NCBI RefSeq assembly: GCF_013366375.1
Contig: NZ_JABWMJ010000003.1
Location: 434,001 to 498,000 of the forward strand
Source of the DNA: Rhizobacter koreensis
GTDB lineage: Bacteria > Pseudomonadota > Gammaproteobacteria > Burkholderiales > Burkholderiaceae_C
Length of the DNA: 64,000 nucleotides
Reading direction: 5' to 3'
Of the stretch, positions 6,441 through 15,070 are shown piece after piece. Numbering within the stretch: the stretch's first letter is position 1; each line of letters begins with the position of its first letter. The position numbers and the translations under genes were made by a program. The notes under the pieces are model-generated. The model made no database searches. It saw only the letters and a program-made list of their open reading frames with translations, and was not told where the DNA came from.

Positions 6441-9428
6441 GTGCAGGGCGGCATTCTGGCCGGCTATGAGAACGCCGACCGCGCCTGCCTCATCCTGCTC
6501 GCCTTTGACTCGCGCGAGGCAGCCGGACGCTTCCTCGAGCACCTGCGACCGCAGATCACGACGGCCCGAGTGGTACCCGAGGCGGGGGTTCACGCCCAGG
6601 CGGGCGGCCTGTTGAAGGAGTCGGGCGACGGCCCGTTCTGCAACGTCGCCTTCACGCACGAGGGTCTGCGGGTGCTGGGCATGACCGAGACCGAACTCGA
6701 GAGCTGGTTGCCGCACGAGTTTCGGGAGGGCATGGAGGCGCGGTCGAGCATGCTGGGCGACTTCCGGGCCAATCATCCGCGGCGCTGGTCGCTGCCCCGC
6801 ATGAATTGGTTCCCTGATGGAGTGTCGTCGGCGATCGAGACGCAGATGTCGGCGGTGCATGCGATCGTTCAGATCCGGGTCGCCGAGGGCGCGCTGCCCC
6901 CTGCCGGAAAGGATGAATCGGGCGAGCAGCAGGAACTCGAGCTGTTGCGGCCGTTGATCGAGCGCGCCATCGGCGTATCTGAAGCGACAGGCGACGCAAG
7001 CAAGGGCAGCAACGCCGCGTCCGAACCGCGCGCCGCTGTGCGCGTGCTGCACGTCCAGACCATGCGGCGACGCCGAAACGACGACGCCCGAGTCACCGAG
7101 CACTTCGGCTTCGTCGACGGCGACGGACAGCCCCAATTCGTGCCGACCGGAAGCAAGGCGTACCCCAACCAGGTCCCGGTGGGCGAGGTGCTGCTCGGCT
7201 ACCCCAATCAGGCCGACTTCGCCCCGCGCCCGCGCAATCAGGACGACGAGGCGCGCCTGGACTTCCTGCGCAACGGTACGTTCATGGTGGTGCGCAAGCT
7301 TCGGCAGGACGTGGGGCGGCTGGATGCGGTGATCAGACAGGCGGCAGCGGATACCGGGCTCGACCCGCGCCTGATCCTGGCCAAGATGATGGGTCGGTGG
7401 CAGAGCGGGCCTTCGCTGGTCAGCCCCGCCGACTTCCAGAACGCCTCGCGACCGGAGCCGGATACCGACTTCACGTTCGACGGGGACCCGCACGGCAGCG
7501 GGTGTCCGTTCCATGCCCACGTGCGACGCGTGAACCCGCGCAGCCGCCCCCGCAAGGGCGACCAGCCCGGCGCCCGGCTGCCCCGCATCCTGCGGCGTGG
7601 CATGGCGTACGGCCCCCGGCCCGCCGCGTACCCCGGCGCCGGCAGCCAGGCCGCAGGCGACGACGCGGACCGCGGGCTGGTGTTCATCGCCTACAACGCC
7701 AGCATCGCCGAGCAGTTTGAGGTGGTGCAGAGCTGGATCGCCGGCGGCAACAGCAGCGGTGGGTATTCGGGCTGCAGCGACCCGTTTCTAGGTGTCCCCG
7801 AGCCGGGCCAGCAACGCTGGTTCAGCTTCGAGGCCGACGCACCAGCCAAGTCCGATGGCGCTGGTCAACGTGAGACGGCGGACTGCGCCGACGGCAAGCG
7901 CGTCTTCCACATCAAGCTCGATTCCGGTCCGGGGCAGTTCGAAGAGCCCGCTCCGTTGGTGCGGCTGCAGTGGGGCTCGTATCTCTTCGTGCCATCGCTT
8001 CACACGCTCGACTGGTTGAGCCGACGTGCGTTGGCGCCCCCTGCGTTCGTTGCGCCATGGAACGTGGCGGACGGCGAGCGCGCGGTCCAGAGCCTGCTCG
8101 CGCGCTGGGGCCAGGACCCCGCGCCAGAGGCGGTCGCGGCCTGGAAGGCGGCGGTCGAGGACACCGGATCACGCGAACAGATGCTGAACGCTTCGCTGTG
8201 GGCGGCGGTTCGCGAGCGCCATGGCGGCGCGCTGCAGACGCCGTACGGCGTGCTGGTCGGGTCCCGCCGCCTGGTGCGAGAGGTGCTGGGCGACGATGTT
8301 CGGTTCAGCGTCTGCGGTCAACGCGAGCGCATGGAACGCAGCCGCTTCGAGATCTATCTCGGCCTCGACAGCGGCGAGCGCTACCAGCGGCTGTCGGAGC
8401 CGATCAATCGGGCGATCGGCTCGATCTCCGAGGAGGACGCGTTCGAGCAGGCAGCCGCGGCATGCAGTTCGGCACTTCGCACGTTCATCGACGGGGAGCG
8501 GGCGGTGGGGCTGGCGACCTCCGGAAAGCGCTGGGAACTCAACCTCGAAGCGCGGGAAGTGTTCGACCTCGTGCTGCAGCGCCTGTGCCAGCTCTGGATC
8601 GGGCTCCCGGCGACGGGCGGCCCGTTGCAGCCGGGCAGCTGGCGCTGGGACTGGCACGAAGGCGAGCCGCCGATCTATCCGAGTCACTTCACGCCGCCTT
8701 CGCGCTATTTCTTCCAGCCGCGACCGGGTGACGACGTGCGCGATTTCGGCGAGCGGCACGGCCGCTCGATAACGGCAGCGCTCGAGGAGTTCGTGGCGTT
8801 CCACCGGCGCCGTGGAACGGTGCCGCATGTTCCGGACCAGGCGCAAGCGGCGCCGCTCGCGGAGCAGATCTTCGCGGCGATGCCGGCCAGCCAGGCCGAC
8901 GATGCCACCCTGGCTCGAACCCTCGCCGGCGTGCTGATGGGGTTCCTGCCGACGCTCGACGGCAGTCTGCGCAGCGTGCTCCACGAGTGGCTGCGTCTGC
9001 AGACCTTCTGGTCGCTGCGCACCCAGTGGGCCGCCGACGCGGCGCCGTCGAGCATCGACAAGGCCAGGCGCATCCTCGGGCCTGCCCTGTGTCGGGCCCT
9101 GCAGTTCCGCCCCGCCCCGGAGATCATCTGGCGCACCGTGCGGCGTGACGATGATCGGATCGGCGACGTCGCGGTCAGGCGCGGCGACATCGTGGTCCTC
9201 GGCCTCGTCTCGGCGATGCACGAAAGATTGGCGGGTGGTGACGACGACGTGCATGCCATGTTCGGGGGAGATCGCGCGCAGGACCCTCACCCGACCCACG
9301 CCTGCCCAGGGTACAAGGCCGCGATGGGCGTGCTGCTCGGCGTGTTCGCTGCCTTGATGGACGTCAAGGAGGTGATGCGGCCGTCGCCTGCATCGCTGGC
9401 ATTTACGCTGGAAGGGGCACTTCCATGA
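6441..9428 (+). CDS. DyP-type peroxidase fused to a cytochrome P450-like domain
   Basis: A 995-residue protein starting at GTG 6441 (GAAGGA just upstream). Residues 1-540 carry DyP peroxidase marks: the N-terminal QGGILAGYE strand, FGFVDGDGQPQF with the distal aspartate D226, CPFHAHVRRVNPR with probable haem ligand H360, RILRRGMAYGP (382-392), and RGLVFIAYNASIAEQFE. Residues about 600-995 follow a P450 layout: helical core, a beta segment (RRDDDRIGDVAVRRGDIVVL) and the haem-thiolate loop HPTHACPGYKAAMG with probable ligand C955. The K-helix ExxR is replaced by RALQ (885-888), and the usual AGx(D/E)TT oxygen-activating motif is not seen in the I-helix region (AGVLMGFLPTLDG). It would therefore hold two haems. 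No signal peptide. The reaction is unknown; a peroxide-driven or hydroperoxide-rearranging chemistry is plausible. It overlaps the SGNH hydrolase gene by ATGA. Confidence 0.85.
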   Translation: MQGGILAGYENADRACLILLAFDSREAAGRFLEHLRPQITTARVVPEAGVHAQAGGLLKESGDGPFCNVAFTHEGLRVLGMTETELESWLPHEFREGMEARSSMLGDFRANHPRRWSLPRMNWFPDGVSSAIETQMSAVHAIVQIRVAEGALPPAGKDESGEQQELELLRPLIERAIGVSEATGDASKGSNAASEPRAAVRVLHVQTMRRRRNDDARVTEHFGFVDGDGQPQFVPTGSKAYPNQVPVGEVLLGYPNQADFAPRPRNQDDEARLDFLRNGTFMVVRKLRQDVGRLDAVIRQAAADTGLDPRLILAKMMGRWQSGPSLVSPADFQNASRPEPDTDFTFDGDPHGSGCPFHAHVRRVNPRSRPRKGDQPGARLPRILRRGMAYGPRPAAYPGAGSQAAGDDADRGLVFIAYNASIAEQFEVVQSWIAGGNSSGGYSGCSDPFLGVPEPGQQRWFSFEADAPAKSDGAGQRETADCADGKRVFHIKLDSGPGQFEEPAPLVRLQWGSYLFVPSLHTLDWLSRRALAPPAFVAPWNVADGERAVQSLLARWGQDPAPEAVAAWKAAVEDTGSREQMLNASLWAAVRERHGGALQTPYGVLVGSRRLVREVLGDDVRFSVCGQRERMERSRFEIYLGLDSGERYQRLSEPINRAIGSISEEDAFEQAAAACSSALRTFIDGERAVGLATSGKRWELNLEAREVFDLVLQRLCQLWIGLPATGGPLQPGSWRWDWHEGEPPIYPSHFTPPSRYFFQPRPGDDVRDFGERHGRSITAALEEFVAFHRRRGTVPHVPDQAQAAPLAEQIFAAMPASQADDATLARTLAGVLMGFLPTLDGSLRSVLHEWLRLQTFWSLRTQWAADAAPSSIDKARRILGPALCRALQFRPAPEIIWRTVRRDDDRIGDVAVRRGDIVVLGLVSAMHERLAGGDDDVHAMFGGDRAQDPHPTHACPGYKAAMGVLLGVFAALMDVKEVMRPSPASLAFTLEGALP

Positions 9429-10360
9429 GCGCCCAGCTCGACGAGGCGTCCATCGCGCGCGGGGAAGCGATGGCCAAGAAGCTGCTGGCTCCCAGGAAAC
9501 CGGCGACGCTGCGGGACGGCGTGCGTGGCACACGCAAGCCGCTGATCCTGGCGATCGGCGACTCCTGGTTCAACTACTGGCCCCGTGGCGACCTCCTCGA
9601 CCTACTGGAGGACGCCGGCGGGTGCGCCATCGAGCGCTGCGCTTCTGCAGGCCGCACGCTGGCAGAGATGCTTTACGCGAAGCCGCCGGCGCTCGACGAC
9701 GATCTTCCCCAAGAGAGCGAGCCTGGCCAAGAACTCGCGTGGCTCATCCGACGACTCGGCGCCCTGACCGATGACGAAAGGCTCAGGCCGCTGTGCATCC
9801 TCGTCTCTGCCGGCGGGAACGACGTGGCTGGCCAGCGCGGACCCGACGGCACGAACCAGCTGCTCGCCCGGATGGTCAAGCCATTCGATGGAGGTGCGCC
9901 CCAGCTCGAGGAAGAGACCGTCCGGCAGCTCATCGACGTGAACCTGCGCGCGCGCTACGTGACGCTGTTCGCGTGTCTGAGGCAGGTCTCGGCGGCCTTC
10001 AAGCTGTCGCCGCGAACCTTCGTTCACGGCTACGACTATCCCGTGCCCGACGGCCGAGGGGTGCTCGGACGAAGCTGGCTGCGACAGGCGCTCGTGGACC
10101 GCGGCTACACCGACCTCGATCAGCGCAAGCAGATCATGCGGTGCTTGATCGAGCGCCTCAACGCGCTGCTGGCCGAACTTGCCGCTGACACAAAGCTCGG
10201 CAGCGTGACCTACGTCGATCTTCGAGGAACGCTGTCCAACGGAACGAACCACGCGTTGTTCTGGCAGAACGAGCTGCACCCCACCATTCCGATCGGTTTC
10301 ACGGCGATCTTCGGCAAGTTCTGCGCTGTGCTCGAAGAGCAGGGTATCGAGCTGGGCTGA
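9425..10360 (+). CDS. SGNH/GDSL-family hydrolase
   Basis: A 311-residue hydrolase with the four SGNH blocks. Block I is ILAIGDSWFNYW with nucleophile S47; the oxyanion-hole glycine is probably in the following CASAGRTLAE; block III is SAGGND (N132); block V is NELHPT with H285. No signal peptide or lipobox is seen, so it is probably cytoplasmic. It would hydrolyse an ester or acyl bond. Its ATG overlaps the stop of the DyP-P450 gene (ATGA), indicating translational coupling and hence matched expression with that oxidase. The substrate cannot be read from the sequence; a lipid-like ester that supplies or finishes the oxidase substrate is an inference. Confidence 0.85.
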   Translation: MSAQLDEASIARGEAMAKKLLAPRKPATLRDGVRGTRKPLILAIGDSWFNYWPRGDLLDLLEDAGGCAIERCASAGRTLAEMLYAKPPALDDDLPQESEPGQELAWLIRRLGALTDDERLRPLCILVSAGGNDVAGQRGPDGTNQLLARMVKPFDGGAPQLEEETVRQLIDVNLRARYVTLFACLRQVSAAFKLSPRTFVHGYDYPVPDGRGVLGRSWLRQALVDRGYTDLDQRKQIMRCLIERLNALLAELAADTKLGSVTYVDLRGTLSNGTNHALFWQNELHPTIPIGFTAIFGKFCAVLEEQGIELG

Positions 10361-10444
10361 ACCGCCTCGGCTCACCTGCGACGTTCCCGAGTGCGCAGCG
10401 TCGAACCAGCTCAGTTGGCGCATGCGGCATCTGCGTCGGAGTAC

Positions 10445-13299
10445 ATGATGACCACGACCGTGCAGTCGGAACCCGCATCGGGCGACCCCCACGTGCGGGG
10501 ATGCTGCGACACGGGCGAGGCCGTCGTGGCCGGTGCACCCGCTGACCGTGCACGGCAGACGCCGGCCGACCACGGCGAGTGGCACGAGCGCACCGCCGAA
10601 GTGGTCGTTCACGGCGTCGCCGACCAGGAGCCCGGAACCACTCTGGAGTCAGTGGTGTCGCTCCTGGTCGCTTCGTCCGCGGGATCCACGTACTCGCGGG
10701 TGAAGACGGTGCCGCTGACGCTGAAGGTGCCGCCACTGTGTGTTTCGACGAAGCCCAGGGGCGATCCGAATGTCGACAAGACGCTGGCGATCCTCGGCCC
10801 CGCCGAGGCGCGAACGGGTGTCTATGTCACCACGGCGATCCACGTCCGGCGCGATGCCCAGGTTCTCGCCGACGGCACGTCCGTTCCGGCAACGACCGTG
10901 CACCTGCACGAGATGTATTGGGCCGACCTTTCGCGGCTGTCGGGATCGGTCCCGCGCATCGTGTCCGAGGTGTTCACCCTGATCTTCCGACTGTCTCGCC
11001 TCGCGCGCGAGACCATCGACAACGCCGCTCCGAGTGCCGGCGGCCGTCGCCGCCGCGGCGAGGAGGTTGAAGCGCAGCCCCGTGTTACCGGCGGGTTGAG
11101 AGGGCGCGACGCTGCGCCGAAGCGTCTTCCCTGGCACTGGCGCCCGCTGTGGAGGCTTCAACCCGTGCTGGACGGTGTGCTGGTCCACGTCGTTGCGATG
11201 CTGTTTCTCACGCTGGCGCTGCTCGGCTTCGTCGTCGTCGGACTCGGACTGTCGCGGACCCTGGACGGCGCCAACATCGTGCGCTTGCCCGCGTACTCGT
11301 TGGCCGGATCCGCGCTGGCGCTGATACTCGCCGCGGCCTTCGTCAGCCTGCGGGCGTCGGGTGCGCGCAAGGTGACGCCTCTCGCAGTCGCCGCCGTGCT
11401 GCTCATGGTGGGCGCTTGGAGGGTGAGTTCCGATCCCTCGGGCCAGCCCTGGGCTGCTCGGTGGGCGATCTTCGGCTTCCTAATGCTGATGGCCGCGCTC
11501 ATCCATTGGGCCGTCGTGGCGGCGGCTCGGCGGCGTTTTCCGTTCAGGACCGCTTGGGCCTCCGTCTGGGGCCTGGGTGCCGCGATCGTGGTGAGCGTCG
11601 ATGCGATCCTCGCCTACCGGGAACTCGATGCAGCCGGGCTGGCGTCGATGGCTCCCGGAGACTTCTCGTTGTGGATGCGCAGTACCCTGCTGGGCATCGA
11701 ACTGGTGCTGCTGGCCACCAAGTGGGTGTGGATCGTTCTTGGCGGGCTTCTCGGCGTGTGGTTCGGATCCAGCGTGCTGGCGTGTTGCGTCGCGACCGAC
11801 TACCGTCAGCGCGGCGCGATCGCTACGGGGCGGCTCGGGCTCGGCATGTCGGTGCTGGGCTTCCTGATCGTCTCGATGATCATCTGGGCGGGTATCAGCC
11901 AGGCACTGGCGAAGGCCGCCGAGGGGATCGAATACCAGCCCCGGGTGTTCGTCCAGGATCTCCGGGCCGTTCGAACAGCGACCGATCCCGCCGCCAACGG
12001 GCACGCCGAGAGCCGCTGTGCCGCGACGCCATCTTCGAGCTCGCTGGCGCCCCGATCGGCCGACGCAGTCGAGCCGCCGCGAGCGCCAGTCCGACCGGAG
12101 TCGATGGATGCCTCGTGCTTTCTCAAGGTTCGCTTCGACGCCAGCACCGAGGCTTTCGCGCCCGCGGCGTTGCTGCTGCGACTCCTGCTGGTCTACCTGC
12201 TGGTCATGTTCGTTCCGAGCATCCTGTCCGAGTTCGGCGTCAAGCTGGGCCGGAATGAGCACGGCACGCCCGGAGGCGCTTACCAGCTGGGTCGGTGGCT
12301 GACGCGCTGCCTCGCTGCGTTCGATGCCGTCGTCGGCACCGTGATCGCGGCATCGGTGGCGGTGGCGGTGGTCGTTGCGGCGTTGTTCATGAGCCTGACC
12401 GACGTGGGAGACAGCGTGCGGGAATGGTCGCAGCTCTTGCTGAAGCCTTTCGTGATCACCGCGGCGAGCCTGGGTGCGCTGCTGGTCGCATTCGGCGGCG
12501 TTCTCTCGAAGCATCTGCCGTCGGTGCGGGCGCCGCTCGACGTCGTACTCGACGTCGACAACTACTTCCGGGTCTTTCCCACAAGCAACGTGCCGCGGGC
12601 GAACATGATGGCGCGGTTTTCGGCCCTGCTGGACCGCCTGGAGCAGGAGGGGTTTCGCAGCATCGTCATCGTCGCGCACAGTCAGGGCAGTGTCCTCGCC
12701 GCAGATCTCGTTCGCCTGCGCGCGGCGACGAGACCGCGCCAGGGGTCACCGGCCAGCTATCACTTCGTGACCTTCGGAACACCGCTCCGCCAGCTGTACG
12801 CGGCGCGATTCCGCGTTGGTACGAGTGGGTGCTGCACCGACCCGCGTTCGACGCGGCGACACGTGCGCACGAGGTGGGTGGGCCGCGCCTTGAAAAGACG
12901 GGCTTCGTCCGGTGGATCAACGGGTACTGCAGCGGCGACTACGTCGGGCGTTGGCTGTGGAGCCACGAGCCGCTGGTGAAGGATGGCCGAGGGAAGTCGC
13001 TCGACATGAAGGGCATCATCGGCAAGCCCTGGAGCGATCAGCCACCGAAGCTCGTCGACGGCTTCGAAGCGCTGGCGCCCTACGCCAGCTACCCGTTCGC
13101 CGCGATCGACCCTATGAAGCTCGTCCGTAGCGCGCGACGGATGGAGTGTTGTCTCGGCTACGGCGCGCATACCCGATACTTCGACGTGGGGCAGACCGGT
13201 ACGGCGTGGTTGATCGATCAGGCGATCCTTGGAGCGCTCTGGAAAGACACTGCTGATGAGCCGGGCGCGGCTGTCGCCTTGAGCGAGCGCGTGGATTGA
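10445..13299 (+). pseudogene. Polytopic membrane alpha/beta-hydrolase, frameshifted near the C-terminus
   Basis: From ATG 10445 (GGAG upstream) one frame runs to about 12815 and encodes a soluble N-terminal region, roughly ten hydrophobic helices (for example VVAMLFLTLALLGFVVVGLG and LLLRLLLVYLLVMFVPSIL), then a hydrolase domain with nucleophile elbow IVIVAHSQGSVLAADL near residue 745 and FGTPLRQLYAARF. At about 12815 the homologous sequence moves to another frame (PRWYEWVLHRPAFDAA) and continues through GDYVGRWLW and ECCLGYGAHTRYFD to the stop at 13299. A single missing base explains this. It may be a true mutation or a sequencing error; the rest looks intact. Fourth gene of the DyP-P450 unit, 84 bases after the SGNH gene. 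Confidence 0.7.
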
Positions 13300-13375
13300 C
13301 GGTGCGCGGCACGTGATGTTTATGTCGTCGAGGCTGCGTTGGCAACACGAGAGGTCTTGGCGCAGGGCAGGATGG

Positions 13376-13392
13376 CGCCGACAGGAATCGAA
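13376..13392 (+). repeat. Left attachment-site repeat (att core)
   Basis: The 17 bases CGCCGACAGGAATCGAA are identical, in the same orientation, to 36528-36544 within the tRNA-Arg gene (T-arm and acceptor side). No tRNA is present here, as expected for the leftover of the original tRNA 3' end after insertion of an element. Similarity stops on both sides. Confidence 0.7.
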
Positions 13393-13453
13393 GTAGGCGT
13401 TGTTGCCTGGGATGGTGACCCTGAGGACGAGGTGCGGACCGCAGATTACCCTC

Positions 13454-13466
13454 AAAGTTGCCCCCA
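13454..13466 (-). repeat. Left arm-type integrase-binding repeat (candidate)
   Basis: The minus strand reads TGGGGGCAACTTT, an exact 13-base inverted copy of 36345-36357 at the integrase start, where a second shorter copy follows. Repeated short motifs near both att sites are typical of tyrosine-recombinase arm sites. Binding is inferred. Confidence 0.55.
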
Positions 13467-13598
13467 CGCTCCCTGTCGTGGCTCTTGCGGGCCTACAGCG
13501 CTCGAAGTCGATGTCGCAGATGCGCCCTCTCATCTTGGCCGCGCCGGAGTAAAGGCGTCATACGGAGACCAGCGGCGCCTGAAGTAATCCAGCCAACC

Positions 13599-13997
13599 CT
13601 AGACGAGCGCCTGCCCGGCGCTGTTCAGACCACAGTCCCCACTGATGCCGACATCGACGGACCCCGTGATCTTCACCTTGAACGACTTGCCGGGAAACTG
13701 AGCACCGAGCCTAGTTGCGACCTCCTGCCAGAACGGACGCTCGCCATCCTTGCCTTTGTTGAAGTCGTAGAGGTCATCGTGGGCTCTTGCCTTACCGACG
13801 AACTGCCACCTCTCTCCATCAGTGGTGTATTGGCCGTTCAACAGCCAAATGAAACGGCCGATACCTGCCGCATCTGCCCCGGAGGCCACTCCCTCCAGCT
13901 TTGAAGCCACGTTGACCACGTCTCCCCTGCCGCACGGGAATCTCGCGATGGCGGCCAACTCCTTGCTCTTCTGCAATGGGGGAGGCTGAAATTGCAT
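13599..13997 (-). CDS. Small unknown protein beside the IS91 fragment
   Basis: A 132-residue protein from ATG 13997 (MQFQPPPLQKSK). It contains GRFIWLLNGQY, a DDLYDFNKGKDGERPFW segment, and a C-terminal beta-rich LGAQFPGKSFKVKITGSVDV with two late cysteine/glycine turns. I do not recognise the family with confidence; the YDFN...FPGK pattern recalls C-terminal toxin modules, but that is weak. The start codon lies about ten bases from the broken end of the transposase, so the true N-terminus may have been removed by the insertion. No membrane segment. Confidence 0.5.
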   Translation of the reverse strand: MQFQPPPLQKSKELAAIARFPCGRGDVVNVASKLEGVASGADAAGIGRFIWLLNGQYTTDGERWQFVGKARAHDDLYDFNKGKDGERPFWQEVATRLGAQFPGKSFKVKITGSVDVGISGDCGLNSAGQALV

Positions 13998-14004
13998 GTT
14001 TCGA

Positions 14005-15070
14005 ACCTTGGCCGCGGCACCAGTGCCGCCAGCCGCTGCATGAACTCCAGCGGGCTCATCACCAGGTGCGTGGTCCCGTCGCGCCACGGCGTCTTCAGCT
14101 TCAGCTCCACCTGCCCCTCAGCGTTGAGCTGCACCCGCTCGTCCGACAGCGCGGGGCGGGTGATGTAGCGGCACAGTTGCTCCAGCCGCTTGCGGTTGTG
14201 CGCTTCCACCCGCACCGCGGCATGCAGGCTGAACCCGTCGATGTCGGCACACAGCGGCCGTGCCGGGGCCTCGCGCGGCATTGCGCCTCGCAGCGTCAGC
14301 ACCTTCTGCCCGGCGCGCGGCCCGAAGGCGATGCGGTACGTGATGGCCGCCGCCTGCAGCGGTCGCAGCGTGCGCGCCTCCTCGCCGCCGGCATCTGGCT
14401 CGGCCAGGTAGGTCTGGCCCATGTCCTCGACCAGCACGCCCCGGCGCGTGAGCATCTTCATCAACCGGGCGATGGCCGTTTGAAGCAGCGCGTGAAGCTC
14501 GTCGTCCGTGGGCGCAGCCGCCTCGACGAAGGTGGGCGCGCCGTCGGCACCGCAGCGGTACACGCCGTCCAGCACCAGGCAGTGCAGGTGGATGTTGAGG
14601 TTGGCGGCGGACCCAAAGCGCTGGATCAGCGTGACGGCGCCGCCGTGGCCTTCGTCAGCGACGAGCCCGGCAGCGGCCAGCAAGTGCCGCGTGACCACGC
14701 GCTGCACCACCTGCAGCACCGGCGTGACCAACTCGGGCTGTGCGGCCAGCAGCACGCGCAGCGGGATCGGCAGCGACAGCACCCATTGCCGCACCGGCAC
14801 ATGGGGGATGACGCGGTCCACCAGGTGCGCCGCGGTCTGCGACATCCGCCGCGCACCGCATGACGGGCAGAACCCCCGCCGCTTGCAGCTGAAGGCCAGC
14901 AGCCTGTCGTGGCCGCACTCGCCACAGCGCAGCCGCAGGAATCCGTGCGCCAAGATGCCGCACTCGAGGAAGGCGTCGAACTCGTCCTTGATGAAGCGCG
15001 GCAACTCGGAACCGGTGCTGGCCTCGGCGTGGGCGATGAAGCTGGCCGCGTGCTGCTGCACCAGTACGAC
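14005..15070 (-). mobile_element. IS91-family transposase fragment, truncated at both ends
   Basis: Minus-strand coding sequence in one open frame with IS91 transposase features: a cysteine cluster (RCGECGHDRLLAFSCKRRG, then CPSCGARRM), a HUH nuclease motif in NIHLHCLVLDGVY, and the catalytic-tyrosine region LCRYITRPALSDERV. It ends abruptly after LEFMQRLAALVPRPR, where relatives continue with a C-terminal segment, and begins inside the N-terminal helix (about VQQHAASFIAHAEAS), missing the first residues. The right break falls inside the secreted-protein gene, the left break against a small unknown gene. No IS ends (oriIS/terIS) are recognisable. It cannot encode a complete transposase. Confidence 0.85.

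Noticed and set aside
5469..7520. Long minus-strand open frame opposite the DyP domain
   Set aside because: High-GC shadow frame: its residues are R/A/G/H-rich without domain pattern, and the plus strand carries clear DyP motifs.
12800..12830. Programmed ribosomal frameshift in the membrane hydrolase
   Set aside because: No slippery heptamer, internal Shine-Dalgarno or obvious downstream stem at the frame change.
13599..13997. Colicin M-like or polymorphic-toxin C-terminal domain
   Set aside because: Only a vague YDFN...FPGK resemblance; catalytic residues could not be matched, and no immunity gene is visible.
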